Of a stretch of 46,338 bases of DNA, positions 24,715-33,301 are shown piece by piece. Source of the DNA: Prevotella sp. Its GTDB lineage: Bacteria > Bacteroidota > Bacteroidia > Bacteroidales > Bacteroidaceae. The stretch spans positions 1 to 46,338 of the forward strand of contig JAFVHN010000042.1 in NCBI GenBank assembly GCA_017474515.1, written 5' to 3'. How positions within the stretch are numbered: the stretch's first letter is position 1; each line of letters starts with the position of its first letter. The notes below the pieces were generated by a model. The model had not been told where the DNA came from, did no database searches, and was given only the letters and a program-made list of their open reading frames with translations. Position numbers and translations under genes: made by a program.

Positions 24715-25884
24715 ATGACAAAAAGACTATTTCTCTTCGCGGCATTGCTCATGATGGTTGTCACCATGGCAAGTGCCAAGTTCACCCTCGTCATTGACGC
24801 AGGGCATGGCGGACGCGACTCGGGAGCAAAAGGCAAATCGGCCTACGAAAAAAACATTAACCTGAAGGTGGCATTGGCCTTTGGGAAGTATGTGGAAAAG
24901 AACTGCCCCGACGTGAGAGTCATCTACACCCGAAAGACCGACGAGTTCATATCGCTGGCAGAGCGGGCGGCCATCGCCAACCGCAACAAGGCCGACCTGT
25001 TCATAAGCATTCACACCAATGCTCTGCCCAACGGTGCCGTGGCACGCGGATTTGAGGTCTATACCCTCGGTATGCACCGCGCAAACGACAATTTGGAGGT
25101 GGCAAAGCGCGAGAACTCGGTCATTCTCGTGGAGAAAGACTATAAGACGCGCTATCAGGGCTTTGACCCAAAATCCAGCGAGAGCTACATCATGTTCGAG
25201 TTCATTCAGGACAAATACATGGCGAAAAGCGTGGAACTGGCAAAGCTCGTGCAAAGCAACGTGTGCAAGATTGCCAACCGGCCCAACAAGGGCGTCCACC
25301 AGGCCGGTTTCCTCGTGCTGAGGGAAACGTCCATGCCCAGCTGCCTTGTGGAACTGGGATTTATAACCACGCCCGACGAGGAGAAACTGCTCGTTTCGGA
25401 AAGTGGCATCGACGCTCATGCCCGCGGACTCTACCAGGCATTCTTGAAATATAAGAACAAGTTTGCGGGAGGACAGGCCCCTTTCGTGGAGGCGGTCGTG
25501 GAGGAACAGGAAAATCCAACGACCGCGTCAACAAAGGAAACAATAAAGGAGGAACCGGTCAAGCCGGAAAGCAAGGAAAAGGAACCAGCAAAGGAAAAGG
25601 AAAGTGAAGCGACTGGTCCGGCCGTCTTCAAGGTGCTGATCTTATCAGTGGAAAAACCACTCGACGACAACGACAAACGCCTGCAAGGGCTCAGCAACGT
25701 GGCCCATTTCACAGAAAACGGCCGCGTGAACTACACCTGCGGGGCGTCGGAGGATTATCAGGAAATATTCCTTCTGAGAAAGACGCTTTCGGAGAAATTT
25801 CCAAACGCCTATATCGTGGCTTTCAAAAATAACCGGATGACCGACGTGAAACAGGCCATTGACGAATATACCCGTGGCCAATGA
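24715..25884 (+). CDS. N-acetylmuramoyl-L-alanine amidase (Amidase_3) with C-terminal SPOR-like region
   Basis: 389 residues. The signal peptide (MTKRLFLFAALLMMVVTMASA) needs this start. The catalytic Amidase_3 domain shows VIDAGHGGRDSGAKG (H31), E45 in YEKNINL, FISIHTNAL (H100) and CLVELGFITTPDEEKLL with the catalytic Glu. These are the zinc ligands and acid of AmiC-type enzymes. A linker rich in Glu, Lys, Pro and Thr (about 265-305) leads to a C-terminal domain of about 80 residues (FKVLILSVEKPL to AIDEYTRGQ) resembling a SPOR domain that targets denuded septal peptidoglycan. It cleaves the amide between MurNAc and the stem peptide in the periplasm. The MCE gene follows after 28 nt. Confidence 0.92.
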   Translation: MTKRLFLFAALLMMVVTMASAKFTLVIDAGHGGRDSGAKGKSAYEKNINLKVALAFGKYVEKNCPDVRVIYTRKTDEFISLAERAAIANRNKADLFISIHTNALPNGAVARGFEVYTLGMHRANDNLEVAKRENSVILVEKDYKTRYQGFDPKSSESYIMFEFIQDKYMAKSVELAKLVQSNVCKIANRPNKGVHQAGFLVLRETSMPSCLVELGFITTPDEEKLLVSESGIDAHARGLYQAFLKYKNKFAGGQAPFVEAVVEEQENPTTASTKETIKEEPVKPESKEKEPAKEKESEATGPAVFKVLILSVEKPLDDNDKRLQGLSNVAHFTENGRVNYTCGASEDYQEIFLLRKTLSEKFPNAYIVAFKNNRMTDVKQAIDEYTRGQ

Positions 25885-25912
25885 CGTTTTTCATTTAAAT
25901 AATTAAAGACAC

Positions 25913-26824
25913 ATGAAAATCAACAAGGAAATAAAAATTGCCCTCATGGCCATCGTGGCGCTCGTCGTGCTCTTCTTCGGCCTGAATTTCCTCAAGGGGC
26001 TTGAGGTGTTCTCCACCGACACCAAGTATTTCATGGCCTTCAAGAACATCAGCGGCCTGGGAACTTCAACGCCCATCTATGCCAACGGATACCGCGTGGG
26101 AGTGGTGAAAGTCGTTGACTATGACTATACTAACGAAAGAGACATCATGGTGGAGGTGGGCGTGGACCCCAAACTCAGAATACCCCAGGGAACCACGGCC
26201 GAAATCTCAAGCGACCTGTTGGGAAACCTGCAGGTCAACCTCCTTTTGGGCGAGAATACAAAGGAAATCATTGAGCCAGGAGGCATCATAAAAGGCGACA
26301 TCAACGAAGGAGCCATGGGAAAATTGAAAGCCATGATTCCCACCATTGAAAAGATGATGCCCAAGCTCGACAGTATCATGACCAGCCTCAACACGCTGAT
26401 GGCCGACCCCGCTATTTCACAATCGTTGCACAACGTGGAGGGCATTACGGCCAGTCTGACAACAACGACCCGCGAGCTTAATACCCTCATGGGACAGCTT
26501 AACCGCCAGGTTCCGGGAATTATGAACAAGGCCAATGGATTGCTCGACAATTCCGCCAACGCCGTGACCGCTCTCAACGGACAGCTGGCAAAGGTTGATG
26601 TGGAGGCCACCATGACGAGAGTGAACGCCACGCTTGACGAAGTACAGCAACTAACCAATCGCATGCAAAGCAACGAGGGAAGCCTGGGTCTGCTCATGAA
26701 CGACGACCACCTCTACAGGTCGCTCAACACTACCGTGCTTTCTGCCGATTCGCTCCTCATCAACTTCAGACAGCATCCCAAACGATATGTGCATTTTTCT
26801 ATTTTCGGAAAGAAAGACAAATAA
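25913..26824 (+). CDS. MlaD/MCE family lipid-transport protein
   Basis: 303 residues. One N-terminal membrane anchor (residues 8-29, IALMAIVALVVLFFGLNFLKG) is followed by a single MCE domain (about 37-125: YFMAFKNISGLGTSTPIYANG, VEVGVDPKLRIPQGTTAEI, SSDLLGNLQVNLLLGEN). A long helical region (about 140-270) contains heptad-like Leu/Met repeats typical of MCE proteins that form periplasmic hexameric tunnels. It probably shuttles phospholipids between inner and outer membranes with an ABC transporter encoded elsewhere (no permease or ATPase gene here). It is likely co-transcribed with the amidase gene, an association common in Bacteroidetes. Confidence 0.9.
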   Translation: MKINKEIKIALMAIVALVVLFFGLNFLKGLEVFSTDTKYFMAFKNISGLGTSTPIYANGYRVGVVKVVDYDYTNERDIMVEVGVDPKLRIPQGTTAEISSDLLGNLQVNLLLGENTKEIIEPGGIIKGDINEGAMGKLKAMIPTIEKMMPKLDSIMTSLNTLMADPAISQSLHNVEGITASLTTTTRELNTLMGQLNRQVPGIMNKANGLLDNSANAVTALNGQLAKVDVEATMTRVNATLDEVQQLTNRMQSNEGSLGLLMNDDHLYRSLNTTVLSADSLLINFRQHPKRYVHFSIFGKKDK

Positions 26825-26849
26825 GACAATTTAAATTGTGTTCAAATAA

Positions 26850-26926
26850 GAATGTTTGCGGCGGTGAACCGCCAAAACATTCGCAAAGGTCTAAAAGGTG
26901 ACACTTTAGACGTGTTTTCAAAACAC
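26850..26926 (+). terminator. Three consecutive hairpins after the MCE gene
   Basis: 26850-26882 pairs GAATGTT/AACATTC with an inner GGCGG-TGAA-CCGCC. 26889-26911 pairs GTCTAAA/TTTAGAC. 26912-26926 is the palindrome GTGTTTTCAAAACAC followed by TTTTG. Together they look like a terminator cluster. The rest of the 357-bp gap up to dnaA holds only the dnaA promoter. No DnaA boxes (TTATNCACA) were seen. Confidence 0.55.
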
Positions 26927-27091
26927 TTTTGTCAACGGTTTGCCTCTCTTGGGCGTTCTTTGATTTTCTTAATTTTCAGCCACTTGCAAATATACAAGAG
27001 CCGGAACCTGTCTTTAAACGTCCATCATTCGATAAAGTCCCATCATTTCGCCATTTGCAAGCGTTTGATTAAAAAATCCTAAATCTTTGGA

Positions 27092-27123
27092 TTTGCCCGT
27101 TTCTTTTTTTTTTGCGACCTTTG
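27092..27123 (+). promoter_or_regulatory. dnaA promoter
   Basis: TTTG (27092-27095), 20 bp, GACCTTTG (27116-27123) followed by CA. One mismatch from TAnnTTTG. The leader to the ATG at 27182 is about 50 nt. Confidence 0.55.
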
Positions 27124-27181
27124 CAATGCGAAAACAGCCCTGCCCCCAATGGGCAACCTGAAAGCGAGAATAACTGAAAAC

Positions 27182-28591
27182 ATGAACAGCAACCCCCGCG
27201 AACTTTGGCAACAATGCCTTGAACTCATCAAAGGCAACGTTACCGAACAGCAATTCAACACGTGGTTCCGCCCCATAGTTTTTGGAGCATACCAGCCGGC
27301 CACCAAGACACTCTTGGTGAACGTGCCAAGTATGTTCGTCTATGAATATCTGGAGGAGAACTACGTTGACTTGCTCAAAAAGGTGCTTACCCGTGTTTTC
27401 GGAAACAATGTCCGCCTTAATTATAATGTTCTCACGGACAAAACCAACAATCTTGTTCAGACCGTGCAGCCCGAGCCCACCGCCGACATTGACACAATGC
27501 GGCCGCAGGTTCGCGGCAACCAGCCCCCGTCTGTTTTCGACGCAGCCCCCCTTCAGCCCCTTGATTCTCAGCTGAACCCTCATCACACATTCCAGAATTT
27601 CATTGAAGGCGACAGCAACAAATTGTGTCGTAGCGTAGGCCTTTCCATAGCCGAGCACCCGCAGGGGTCGCAGTTCAACCCCATGTTTGTGTTCGGTCCA
27701 AGCGGTTGCGGAAAAACCCACCTTATCAATGCCATGGGCGTGCGAACCAAAGAATTGTATCCGCAGAAGCGCGTGCTCTACGTCAGTGCCCGACTCTTCC
27801 AGGTGCAATATAGCAACGCCGTGCTGCAGAACAAGACCAACGATTTCATCAATTTCTACCAGACCATCGACATGCTCATTGTCGATGACATTCAGGAGTG
27901 GATGACATCGGCCAAGACGCAAGTCATCTTCTTCCACATCTTCAACCACCTGTTGCGCAACGGCCGCCGCATTGTCCTGGCCTCCGACCGGCCTCCGGTT
28001 GACTTGAAAGGCATGAGCGACCGACTGATAACACGTTTCTCCGGCGGCCTGCTTGCCGAGATTGAGAAACCCAACGTGCAGCTGTGCATAGACATCCTCC
28101 ACAGCAAAATCAAGCGCGACGGCCTCCGCATCCCCGAAGACGTGGTGCAGTTTATTGCCCAGACGGCCAACGGCAGCGTTCGCGACCTCGAGGGAGTTAT
28201 CAATTCGCTCCTGGCTTTCAGCATTGTCTATAACGGCAACATCGACATGCGGCTGGCTGAAAGGGTCATCAAACGCGCCGTGAAGATGGACGACCACCCG
28301 CTCACGATGGATGACATCATAGAGACTGTGTGCAACCACTACAACGTGTCGCCGACGGCCTTGGAGAGCCGTTCAAGAAAACGTGACCTCGTGCTGGCCA
28401 GGCAGGTAAGCATGTATCTTGCGCAAAAGCATACGAAGATGCCCACGTCGAGAATTGGCAAGCTGGTGGGAGGCCGCGACCACAGCACCGTGCTCCACAG
28501 TTGTTCTCTCGTGGAGCAGCGAATGAAAATCGACAAGCTCTTCTGCGAAGAAATACTGGAAATCGAGAAATCCTTCAAATTGAAGCAATAG
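27182..28591 (+). CDS. dnaA: Chromosomal replication initiator DnaA
   Basis: 469 residues from ATG 27182. The in-frame ATG at 27149 adds 11 residues, but MNSNPRELWQQCLELIK aligns with the start of other Bacteroidales DnaA proteins, so the later start is preferred. Domain I (1-85) includes NTWFRPIV. Domain II is short and Pro-rich. Domain III has FVFGPSGCGKTHL (Walker A 172-179), LIVDDIQEW (Walker B) and ASDRPPVDLKGMSDRLITRFSGGL (sensor 1 and Arg finger). Domain IV ends with the DnaA-box-binding motif GGRDHSTVLHS. ATP-DnaA unwinds oriC. The neighbours are not the common dnaA-dnaN pair, which is normal for Bacteroidales. The terminator begins inside the last codons. Confidence 0.96.
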   Translation: MNSNPRELWQQCLELIKGNVTEQQFNTWFRPIVFGAYQPATKTLLVNVPSMFVYEYLEENYVDLLKKVLTRVFGNNVRLNYNVLTDKTNNLVQTVQPEPTADIDTMRPQVRGNQPPSVFDAAPLQPLDSQLNPHHTFQNFIEGDSNKLCRSVGLSIAEHPQGSQFNPMFVFGPSGCGKTHLINAMGVRTKELYPQKRVLYVSARLFQVQYSNAVLQNKTNDFINFYQTIDMLIVDDIQEWMTSAKTQVIFFHIFNHLLRNGRRIVLASDRPPVDLKGMSDRLITRFSGGLLAEIEKPNVQLCIDILHSKIKRDGLRIPEDVVQFIAQTANGSVRDLEGVINSLLAFSIVYNGNIDMRLAERVIKRAVKMDDHPLTMDDIIETVCNHYNVSPTALESRSRKRDLVLARQVSMYLAQKHTKMPTSRIGKLVGGRDHSTVLHSCSLVEQRMKIDKLFCEEILEIEKSFKLKQ

Positions 28592-28617
28592 GCCGAAATT
28601 TGAAGGATTTTTCTTTT
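28568..28617 (+). terminator. dnaA terminator overlapping the coding end
   Basis: AAATCCTTCAAATT (28568-28581, inside codons of the final residues KSFKL) pairs over 14 bp with AATTTGAAGGATTT (28597-28610), followed by TTCTTTT. The dnaA stop lies in the loop. Confidence 0.85.
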
Positions 28618-28752
28618 CACGCCTTTTTGTTCCATAACGTTTCCTGTGCTTGTAAAAATGGTCGCGCTCGAAACGTACAGTTGTTTCGCAATTATTGAAA
28701 TAACAAAGCTTCCGAAGAAAAATAAAAATGTTGTCATTTTACACTAAAATAC

Positions 28753-28783
28753 TTTGCAATTTCGTTTTTTTTTCTTACTTTTG
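28753..28783 (+). promoter_or_regulatory. Consensus promoter of the TonB-domain gene
   Basis: TTTG (28753-28756), 19 bp, TACTTTTG (28776-28783) followed by CC. The predicted start near 28790 gives a 75-nt leader. Confidence 0.8.
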
Positions 28784-28864
28784 CCCCGAAAATGCGGCTT
28801 TTGAGCTTTTTACGGCCTCAAGCCACCCGTTACTTACATTTTTAGAACTTCAACGCAGCCTATT

Positions 28865-29614
28865 ATGAGAAAAAAACTTTGCCTGTTGGTATCGGCATTA
28901 CTGACCACAGTCGTGGCATTTGCACAAACCCCCACCGTGCAAGAGCCGGCATCCCAGAAGGAAGCCACGCAGCCCGAGAAATCAAAGAAAGTAGATACAT
29001 ACCGCGGCCCCTCGAGCGACGACATCGTGCGTTCGTCGAGCAAGGAGTCGAATGTGAAGACCCTGCCACCGGGACAAGTGGCCCCCGTGGCCACCCAGCC
29101 CGACGTGAATGAAACCATTAAGACCGAGGGCAAGGCCGTGGAACGCCGTAGCGTACGCGACCGTATGACGCCGCCCGAACAGACCAAGGGCAGCAAGACT
29201 GTCACCAGTTCCACGCGCACCATTGCCCCGCCGCCGCAACCCGTAGCAACGGAAACGGCCGGCGAAGTAGTACACCGTCAGGTCGTGGAGCGCCCCCGTG
29301 TGGAGCCGCAGATGCCCGTCTTCCCCGGCGGGCCAACAGCCCTTCAGCAGTACATTCGCGACAACCTGAAGATTCCCGCCGAGGTGAAGGCCGAAGACCT
29401 TAACGGCAGGGTCATCGTGGAATTTTATGTGGAGGCCGACGGCAGTGTTGACAATGTCTCCATTGTTCAGTCGCTCCACCCGCTGGTTGATGCAGAGATG
29501 GTTCGCGTGGTCAGTGCCATGCCGACTTGGGCCCCGGGCATCGACTCGCTGGGCCAGCCCACGCAGACAAAATACCAGATGCCTTACAGCTTCGGCGTAA
29601 AGCCCGCAAGGTAA
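28865..29614 (+). CDS. TonB C-terminal domain protein with signal peptide
   Basis: 249 residues. The N-terminus (MRKKLCLLVSALLTTVVAFA, then QTPT) looks like a cleavable signal peptide and not a retained TonB anchor. A 130-residue Pro/Thr/Glu/Lys-rich linker follows (VATQPDVNETIKTE, PPPQPVATETAGE). The TonB C-terminal fold is at about 155-245: MPVFPGGPTALQQYIRDNLK, GRVIVEFYVEADGSVDNVSIV, VRVVSAMPTWAPG, QTKYQMPYSFGV. This is the Bacteroidetes TonB_C type in which PGG and GxV.V.F.V..DG are conserved. Canonical TonB energises outer-membrane receptors from the inner membrane. With a cleaved signal this protein would be soluble in the periplasm and may have another role. It is monocistronic with its own terminator. 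Confidence 0.82.
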   Translation: MRKKLCLLVSALLTTVVAFAQTPTVQEPASQKEATQPEKSKKVDTYRGPSSDDIVRSSSKESNVKTLPPGQVAPVATQPDVNETIKTEGKAVERRSVRDRMTPPEQTKGSKTVTSSTRTIAPPPQPVATETAGEVVHRQVVERPRVEPQMPVFPGGPTALQQYIRDNLKIPAEVKAEDLNGRVIVEFYVEADGSVDNVSIVQSLHPLVDAEMVRVVSAMPTWAPGIDSLGQPTQTKYQMPYSFGVKPAR

Positions 29615-29622
29615 TAAACGAG

Positions 29623-29661
29623 AATCCCACCCCCGGCTCATCCGTGGGGTGGGTTCATTTG
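29623..29661 (+). terminator. Terminator of the TonB-domain gene
   Basis: CCCACCCC (29626-29633) pairs with GGGGTGGG (29646-29653) around a 12-nt loop, followed by TTCATTTGTT. Confidence 0.7.
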
Positions 29662-29746
29662 TTATCAAGCCTCCTTGTCGTGGGGAGGCCGGCGTGTGCA
29701 AAGTTTGCCATTTATTAATCTAACTCACTTATAATCTGACGTTTTT

Positions 29747-31216
29747 ATGCAAAACAACACTCAGGGTAGTAAGCTCTACCTCTTTTCCATCGTCTTGGTG
29801 GCCGTGCTGGGCGGCCTGCTCTTCGGTTACGACACGGCAGTCATCTCGGGAGCCGAGAAAGGACTGCAAGCGTTCTTTATGGAAGCCAAGGACTTCGGCT
29901 ATTCTGATGGCTGGCATGGCTTTACTTCGGCTTCGGCACTCATCGGTTGCATCATCGGCTCGGCGTTGTCGGGCCTGCTGGCCACCAACCTGGGCCGCAA
30001 GAAGTCGCTCATCATTGCCGGCTTGCTGTTCTTCATCTCAGCCTTGGGATCGATGGAACCGGAGTTCCTGTTCTTTGAGCACGGCACTCCCACTTTCTCT
30101 CTGCTCATCATGTTCAACATCTACCGCGTCATCGGTGGCGTGGGTGTAGGTTTGGCCTCCGCCATCTGCCCCATGTATATTGGCGAGGTGGCACCTTCGA
30201 ACATCCGCGGCATGTTGGTGTCGTGGAACCAGTTTGCCATTATCTTCGGTCAGTTGGTGGTCTATTTTGTCAACTTCTTCATCTTGGGCGACCACATTCA
30301 GCCCCTTGTAGAGGAGATGGGCCAGGGCCTTGCCGCCATCGACCCCCGCGCACAGTGGACAGTGACCACCGGCTGGCGCTATATGTTTGGAAGCGAGGCT
30401 GTTCCCGCCGGATTGTTTGCCCTGTTGATATGCTTCGTTCCTGAAACCCCGCGTTATCTCGTGTCTGTGGGACAAGACCAGCGTGCCCTGGGCATTCTCT
30501 CGAAGATCAACGGTTCGGCCAAGGCCCAGCAGATTTTACAGAACATCAAGGACACCATGACGGTGAAGACCGAAAAGCTGATGACCTACGGCGCCATGTG
30601 CATCTTCGTGGGCATCATGCTCAGCGTGTTCCAGCAGGCCGTGGGTATCAACGCCGTGCTCTACTATGCCCCGCGCATCTTCGGCGACATGGGCATCAAC
30701 GACCCGATGAAGATTACCGTCTTCATGGGTATCATCAACATCCTGTTCACCCTGGTGGCCATCTTCACCGTTGAGAAATGGGGCCGCAAGCCGCTCCTCA
30801 TCTTCGGCTCATTGGGCATGGCCCTGGGTGCTTTCGGCGTGGCTCTGACCTTTGGACATTACGACAAGGAGCTGTTCACGGCAGCCTCGTTGCTCATCTA
30901 TTCCGCCTCGTTCATGTTCTCGTGGGGTCCCATCACCTGGGTGCTCATTGCCGAAATTTTCCCCAACACCATCCGTGGTGCTGCCGTGGCCATTGCCGTG
31001 GCCTTCCAGTGGATTTTCAACTTCATCGTATCGTCAACCTTCGTGCCCATGTTCAACATGCACCTCACCAAGGGCGATGATTTCGGCCACTGGTTCACCT
31101 ACGGCCTTTATGGCATCATCTGCATCATTGCCGCCATCTTCGTCTGGAGGCTCGTGCCCGAGACCAAGGGCAAGACGCTTGAAGACATGACCAAGATGTG
31201 GAAGGAAAGAAAGTAA
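29747..31216 (+). CDS. xylE: Sugar:proton symporter, XylE-like (MFS)
   Basis: 489 residues with twelve hydrophobic segments. The sugar porter signatures are all present: GGLLFGYDTAVISGA in helix 1, NLGRKKS after helix 2, MYIGEVAPSNIRG with the R-G-M loop, CFVPETPRYLV after helix 6, FQQAVGINAVLYYAPRIF in helix 7, EKWGRKPLL, GPITWVLIAEIFP in helix 10, and VPETKGKTLEDM at the C-terminus. The closest known type is the XylE proton-coupled D-xylose transporter. Glucose, arabinose or galactose are possible alternatives because no xylose genes lie nearby. It is monocistronic with a very strong terminator. Confidence 0.88.
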   Translation: MQNNTQGSKLYLFSIVLVAVLGGLLFGYDTAVISGAEKGLQAFFMEAKDFGYSDGWHGFTSASALIGCIIGSALSGLLATNLGRKKSLIIAGLLFFISALGSMEPEFLFFEHGTPTFSLLIMFNIYRVIGGVGVGLASAICPMYIGEVAPSNIRGMLVSWNQFAIIFGQLVVYFVNFFILGDHIQPLVEEMGQGLAAIDPRAQWTVTTGWRYMFGSEAVPAGLFALLICFVPETPRYLVSVGQDQRALGILSKINGSAKAQQILQNIKDTMTVKTEKLMTYGAMCIFVGIMLSVFQQAVGINAVLYYAPRIFGDMGINDPMKITVFMGIINILFTLVAIFTVEKWGRKPLLIFGSLGMALGAFGVALTFGHYDKELFTAASLLIYSASFMFSWGPITWVLIAEIFPNTIRGAAVAIAVAFQWIFNFIVSSTFVPMFNMHLTKGDDFGHWFTYGLYGIICIIAAIFVWRLVPETKGKTLEDMTKMWKERK

Positions 31217-31234
31217 ATTCCGTTACTTGAAAGG

Positions 31235-31298
31235 AATTGGAATAATAAGAACAAATGGCTTAGGCCAATGATATTTGTTCTTATTATTCCAATTTTTT
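31235..31298 (+). terminator. Terminator of the sugar transporter gene
   Basis: A perfect 22-bp stem (31235-31256 with 31273-31294) around a 16-nt loop that can itself pair GGC/GCC, followed by a T run to 31298. Confidence 0.88.
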
Positions 31299-31363
31299 GT
31301 CCATTTTTGTCAAATTGCTTTTTGGGGGTTGGACACTTAAATGATATATTCCTTTTTCTTATA

Positions 31364-31441
31364 GTAGGGACATACTTTATGTATGTCCGAAATTACCCGA
31401 ATATGTCGCGGCGGGCGGACATACATAAAGTATGTCCCTAC
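31364..31441. repeat. Perfect 26-bp inverted repeat, GTAGG...CCTAC type
   Basis: Arms 31364-31389 and 31416-31441 are perfect inverted copies separated by 26 bp. The outer ends are GTAGGGACAT and ATGTCCCTAC. Each arm also contains a near-palindromic CATACTTTATGTATG core. It has no coding function and follows the sugar transporter terminator. Confidence 0.9.
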
Positions 31442-31471
31442 TTCGTGAAAAGAACGGGGTGTGGAGCCGAC

Positions 31472-31542
31472 GTAGGAGCCGACGCCTCCGAGCGTCGGGG
31501 TAACTAAAATATACTCCGACGCTTGGAAGCGTCGGCTCCTAC
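31472..31542. repeat. 31-bp imperfect inverted repeat, GTAGG...CCTAC type
   Basis: Arms 31472-31502 and 31512-31542 pair with a few mismatches around a 9-nt loop. The outer ends are GTAGGAGCCGACGC and GCGTCGGCTCCTAC. It has the same terminal five bases as the adjacent repeat at 31364 but a different body. Confidence 0.88.
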
Positions 31543-31627
31543 TGTCGGTTTCTACAGCGTCGGTTGGTGCTTGTTTTTTTCATTTGAAAATGCTGGGAAA
31601 AGGTGGGTAAGGGGATGGGGTGAAATT

Positions 31628-31834
31628 GGTAAAAATATTTGACAAAATTACGAAATATGCGGCCACTTTGTAACGTATTGATAATCAGAGGGTTTAAAAT
31701 AGGCTGGGGTTTGGCCGCAAATTTCGGTGAGAAATCTTGAAGATTTCTCCTCTCAATCTTCAAAATCTCTCTTTGAAATTTGCGGTCAAACTATTTTGGG
31801 GGTTACAAAATCTTTGAAAAATCTTGACAAAATG
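31628..31834. repeat. Composite dispersed repeat, copy C
   Basis: Palindrome 31709-31791 (GTTTGGCCGCAAATTT to AAATTTGCGGTCAAAC), TGATAATCA at 31679-31687, and flanking related segments (31630-31650, partly decayed; 31814-31833 TTGAAAAATCTTGACAAAAT). The spacing from TGATAATCA to the palindrome (31 bp) and the total length match copies A and B. It lies between the convergent sugar transporter and MATE genes. Confidence 0.88.
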
Positions 31835-31920
31835 GAGCCGCATCTGCTTGCTCATTTGGGAGTTCAGATAATCGTTCTGAATGCGCTTTTTCGGGGACTT
31901 GATTTGAATAGTATGAAGAC

Positions 31921-33234
31921 CTATATCTTTTTCCTGATATTTGTGGCGTAAAGCCATGACTGGACGAGGCCGCGCGTGAGCATGAAGCACAGGAATGCCA
32001 GCCAGAGGCCGTGGTTATGAAGTGTCGGGATGGTGAGGGCATAGACGGAGAAGAACACTGCGGCGGCGGCAAACGACGAGAGGAGCATCTGCCGCGAGGC
32101 GGTGATGCCGATGAACACGCCGTCCCAGATGAATGCCCCCACGCTGCATGCCGGCACCAGCCACGCCCATGCCACATACGCGGCTGATGCCTCCACCACG
32201 TTGCCCTCGTCGGTGAGCAGGTGAAGGAACGGCTCGCCGCCTATTATATATAATAAGGTGAAAAGGGCGGTGCAGGCCGCGCCCCATAGGAAGCACCGTT
32301 TCACCGTCTGCCGGAATGCCATGCCGTTGCCCGCGCCCCAATATTTCCCGCTCATGGCCTCGGCAGCATTGGCAAAGCCGTCCATCACATAGCTCACCAA
32401 TAGATAGAGCTGCATGAGCAGTGTGTTTACGGCAAGAATCACCTCGCCCTGTCGCGAACCCGCCGCGGTGAAGAACATCAAAACGCTGACCAGGCATAGC
32501 GTGCGCAGGAAGATGTCGCGGTTGATGCGGAAAAGAGCGCCTGCCGAGATGCCCTCGCCCCGTTCCCTGGCGTGCCGCCGGAGCATTTTGCCGTAGTATT
32601 TCCGGCAGAGCAGGGCGGCCAGCAAGAAGCCCGACCACTGGGCCACGAGCGTTCCGGCGGCCACCCCTTCCACCTTCATTCCGAAGAAAAACACGAGGCA
32701 GAGCGACACCACGATGTTGATGACGTTCTGCGCGATGGCCACCGCCATGGGCGACCGCGAGTTCTGCATGCCTATGAACCACCCGTTGAGGGCAAAAAGC
32801 CCCAGACTGGCTGGTGCTCCCCAGATGCAGATGGAAAAATAAGTGATGGTGAAAGAACGTACGTCGCCGGTGGGCTGCATAATGATCAGCCCCAGTTCCC
32901 TGACAGGCACCTGAAAAAGAATCAGTGCCGAAGCGATGGCCAATGCCACCGTTAGCGACTTGCGCAACAGGCTGACGCATTGTGCTGGCCTCCGCCTTCC
33001 CAGGGCTTGCGAAGTGAGGCCGCTGGTTCCCATGCGCAGGAATGCGAACAGCCAGTAGATGACGTTGAACAGCATTCCCCCCACTGCTATGGCGCCGATG
33101 TAAGCCGCCGACCCCAGGTGCCCGGTGATGGCCACATCGACCAGTCCCAGCAATGGCACCGTGATGTTGCTCACGATGCTGGGAATGGCAATTCTCAGGA
33201 TGTGGCGGTCGCGCTCTGTCAGCAGGCTTTTCAC
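31921..33234 (-). CDS. MATE family efflux transporter (DinF-like)
   Basis: 437 residues with twelve hydrophobic segments in two related halves. The opening RHILRIAIPSIVSNITVPLLGLVDVAITGHLG is typical of the DinF subgroup of MATE antiporters (Pro in helix 1, VDVAITG in the first loop). Other conserved stretches are AFLRMGTSGLTSQALGR, ALNGWFIGMQNSRSPM with an internal repeat-like GVFIGITASRQM in the second half, and YVMDGFANAAEAMSGKYWGAG, the second-half equivalent. Members export cationic drugs or oxidised molecules using sodium or proton gradients. The substrate is unknown. It is downstream of typA, 67 nt away, with the typA terminator in between, so expression may depend on read-through or an unseen promoter. 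Confidence 0.88.
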   Translation of the reverse strand: MKSLLTERDRHILRIAIPSIVSNITVPLLGLVDVAITGHLGSAAYIGAIAVGGMLFNVIYWLFAFLRMGTSGLTSQALGRRRPAQCVSLLRKSLTVALAIASALILFQVPVRELGLIIMQPTGDVRSFTITYFSICIWGAPASLGLFALNGWFIGMQNSRSPMAVAIAQNVINIVVSLCLVFFFGMKVEGVAAGTLVAQWSGFLLAALLCRKYYGKMLRRHARERGEGISAGALFRINRDIFLRTLCLVSVLMFFTAAGSRQGEVILAVNTLLMQLYLLVSYVMDGFANAAEAMSGKYWGAGNGMAFRQTVKRCFLWGAACTALFTLLYIIGGEPFLHLLTDEGNVVEASAAYVAWAWLVPACSVGAFIWDGVFIGITASRQMLLSSFAAAAVFFSVYALTIPTLHNHGLWLAFLCFMLTRGLVQSWLYATNIRKKI

Positions 33235-33242
33235 AAAAAGGG

Positions 33243-33296
33243 GAAAAGAAAAAAGGGCATGGCCTCCGCCCGTTGTGGCGTCGTGCCATGCCCTTG
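33243..33296 (-). terminator. typA terminator
   Basis: On the minus strand AAGGGCATGGC (33295-33285) pairs with GCCATGCCCTT (33263-33253), followed by TTTTTCTTTT. Confidence 0.85.
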
Positions 33297-33301
33297 GTTG
33301 A

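Noticed and set aside
26825-27181. Possible oriC beside dnaA
   Set aside because: No TTATNCACA boxes or AT-rich 13-mers were found. The gap holds terminator hairpins and the dnaA promoter. In Bacteroidales dnaA need not mark the origin. A GC-skew plot would decide.
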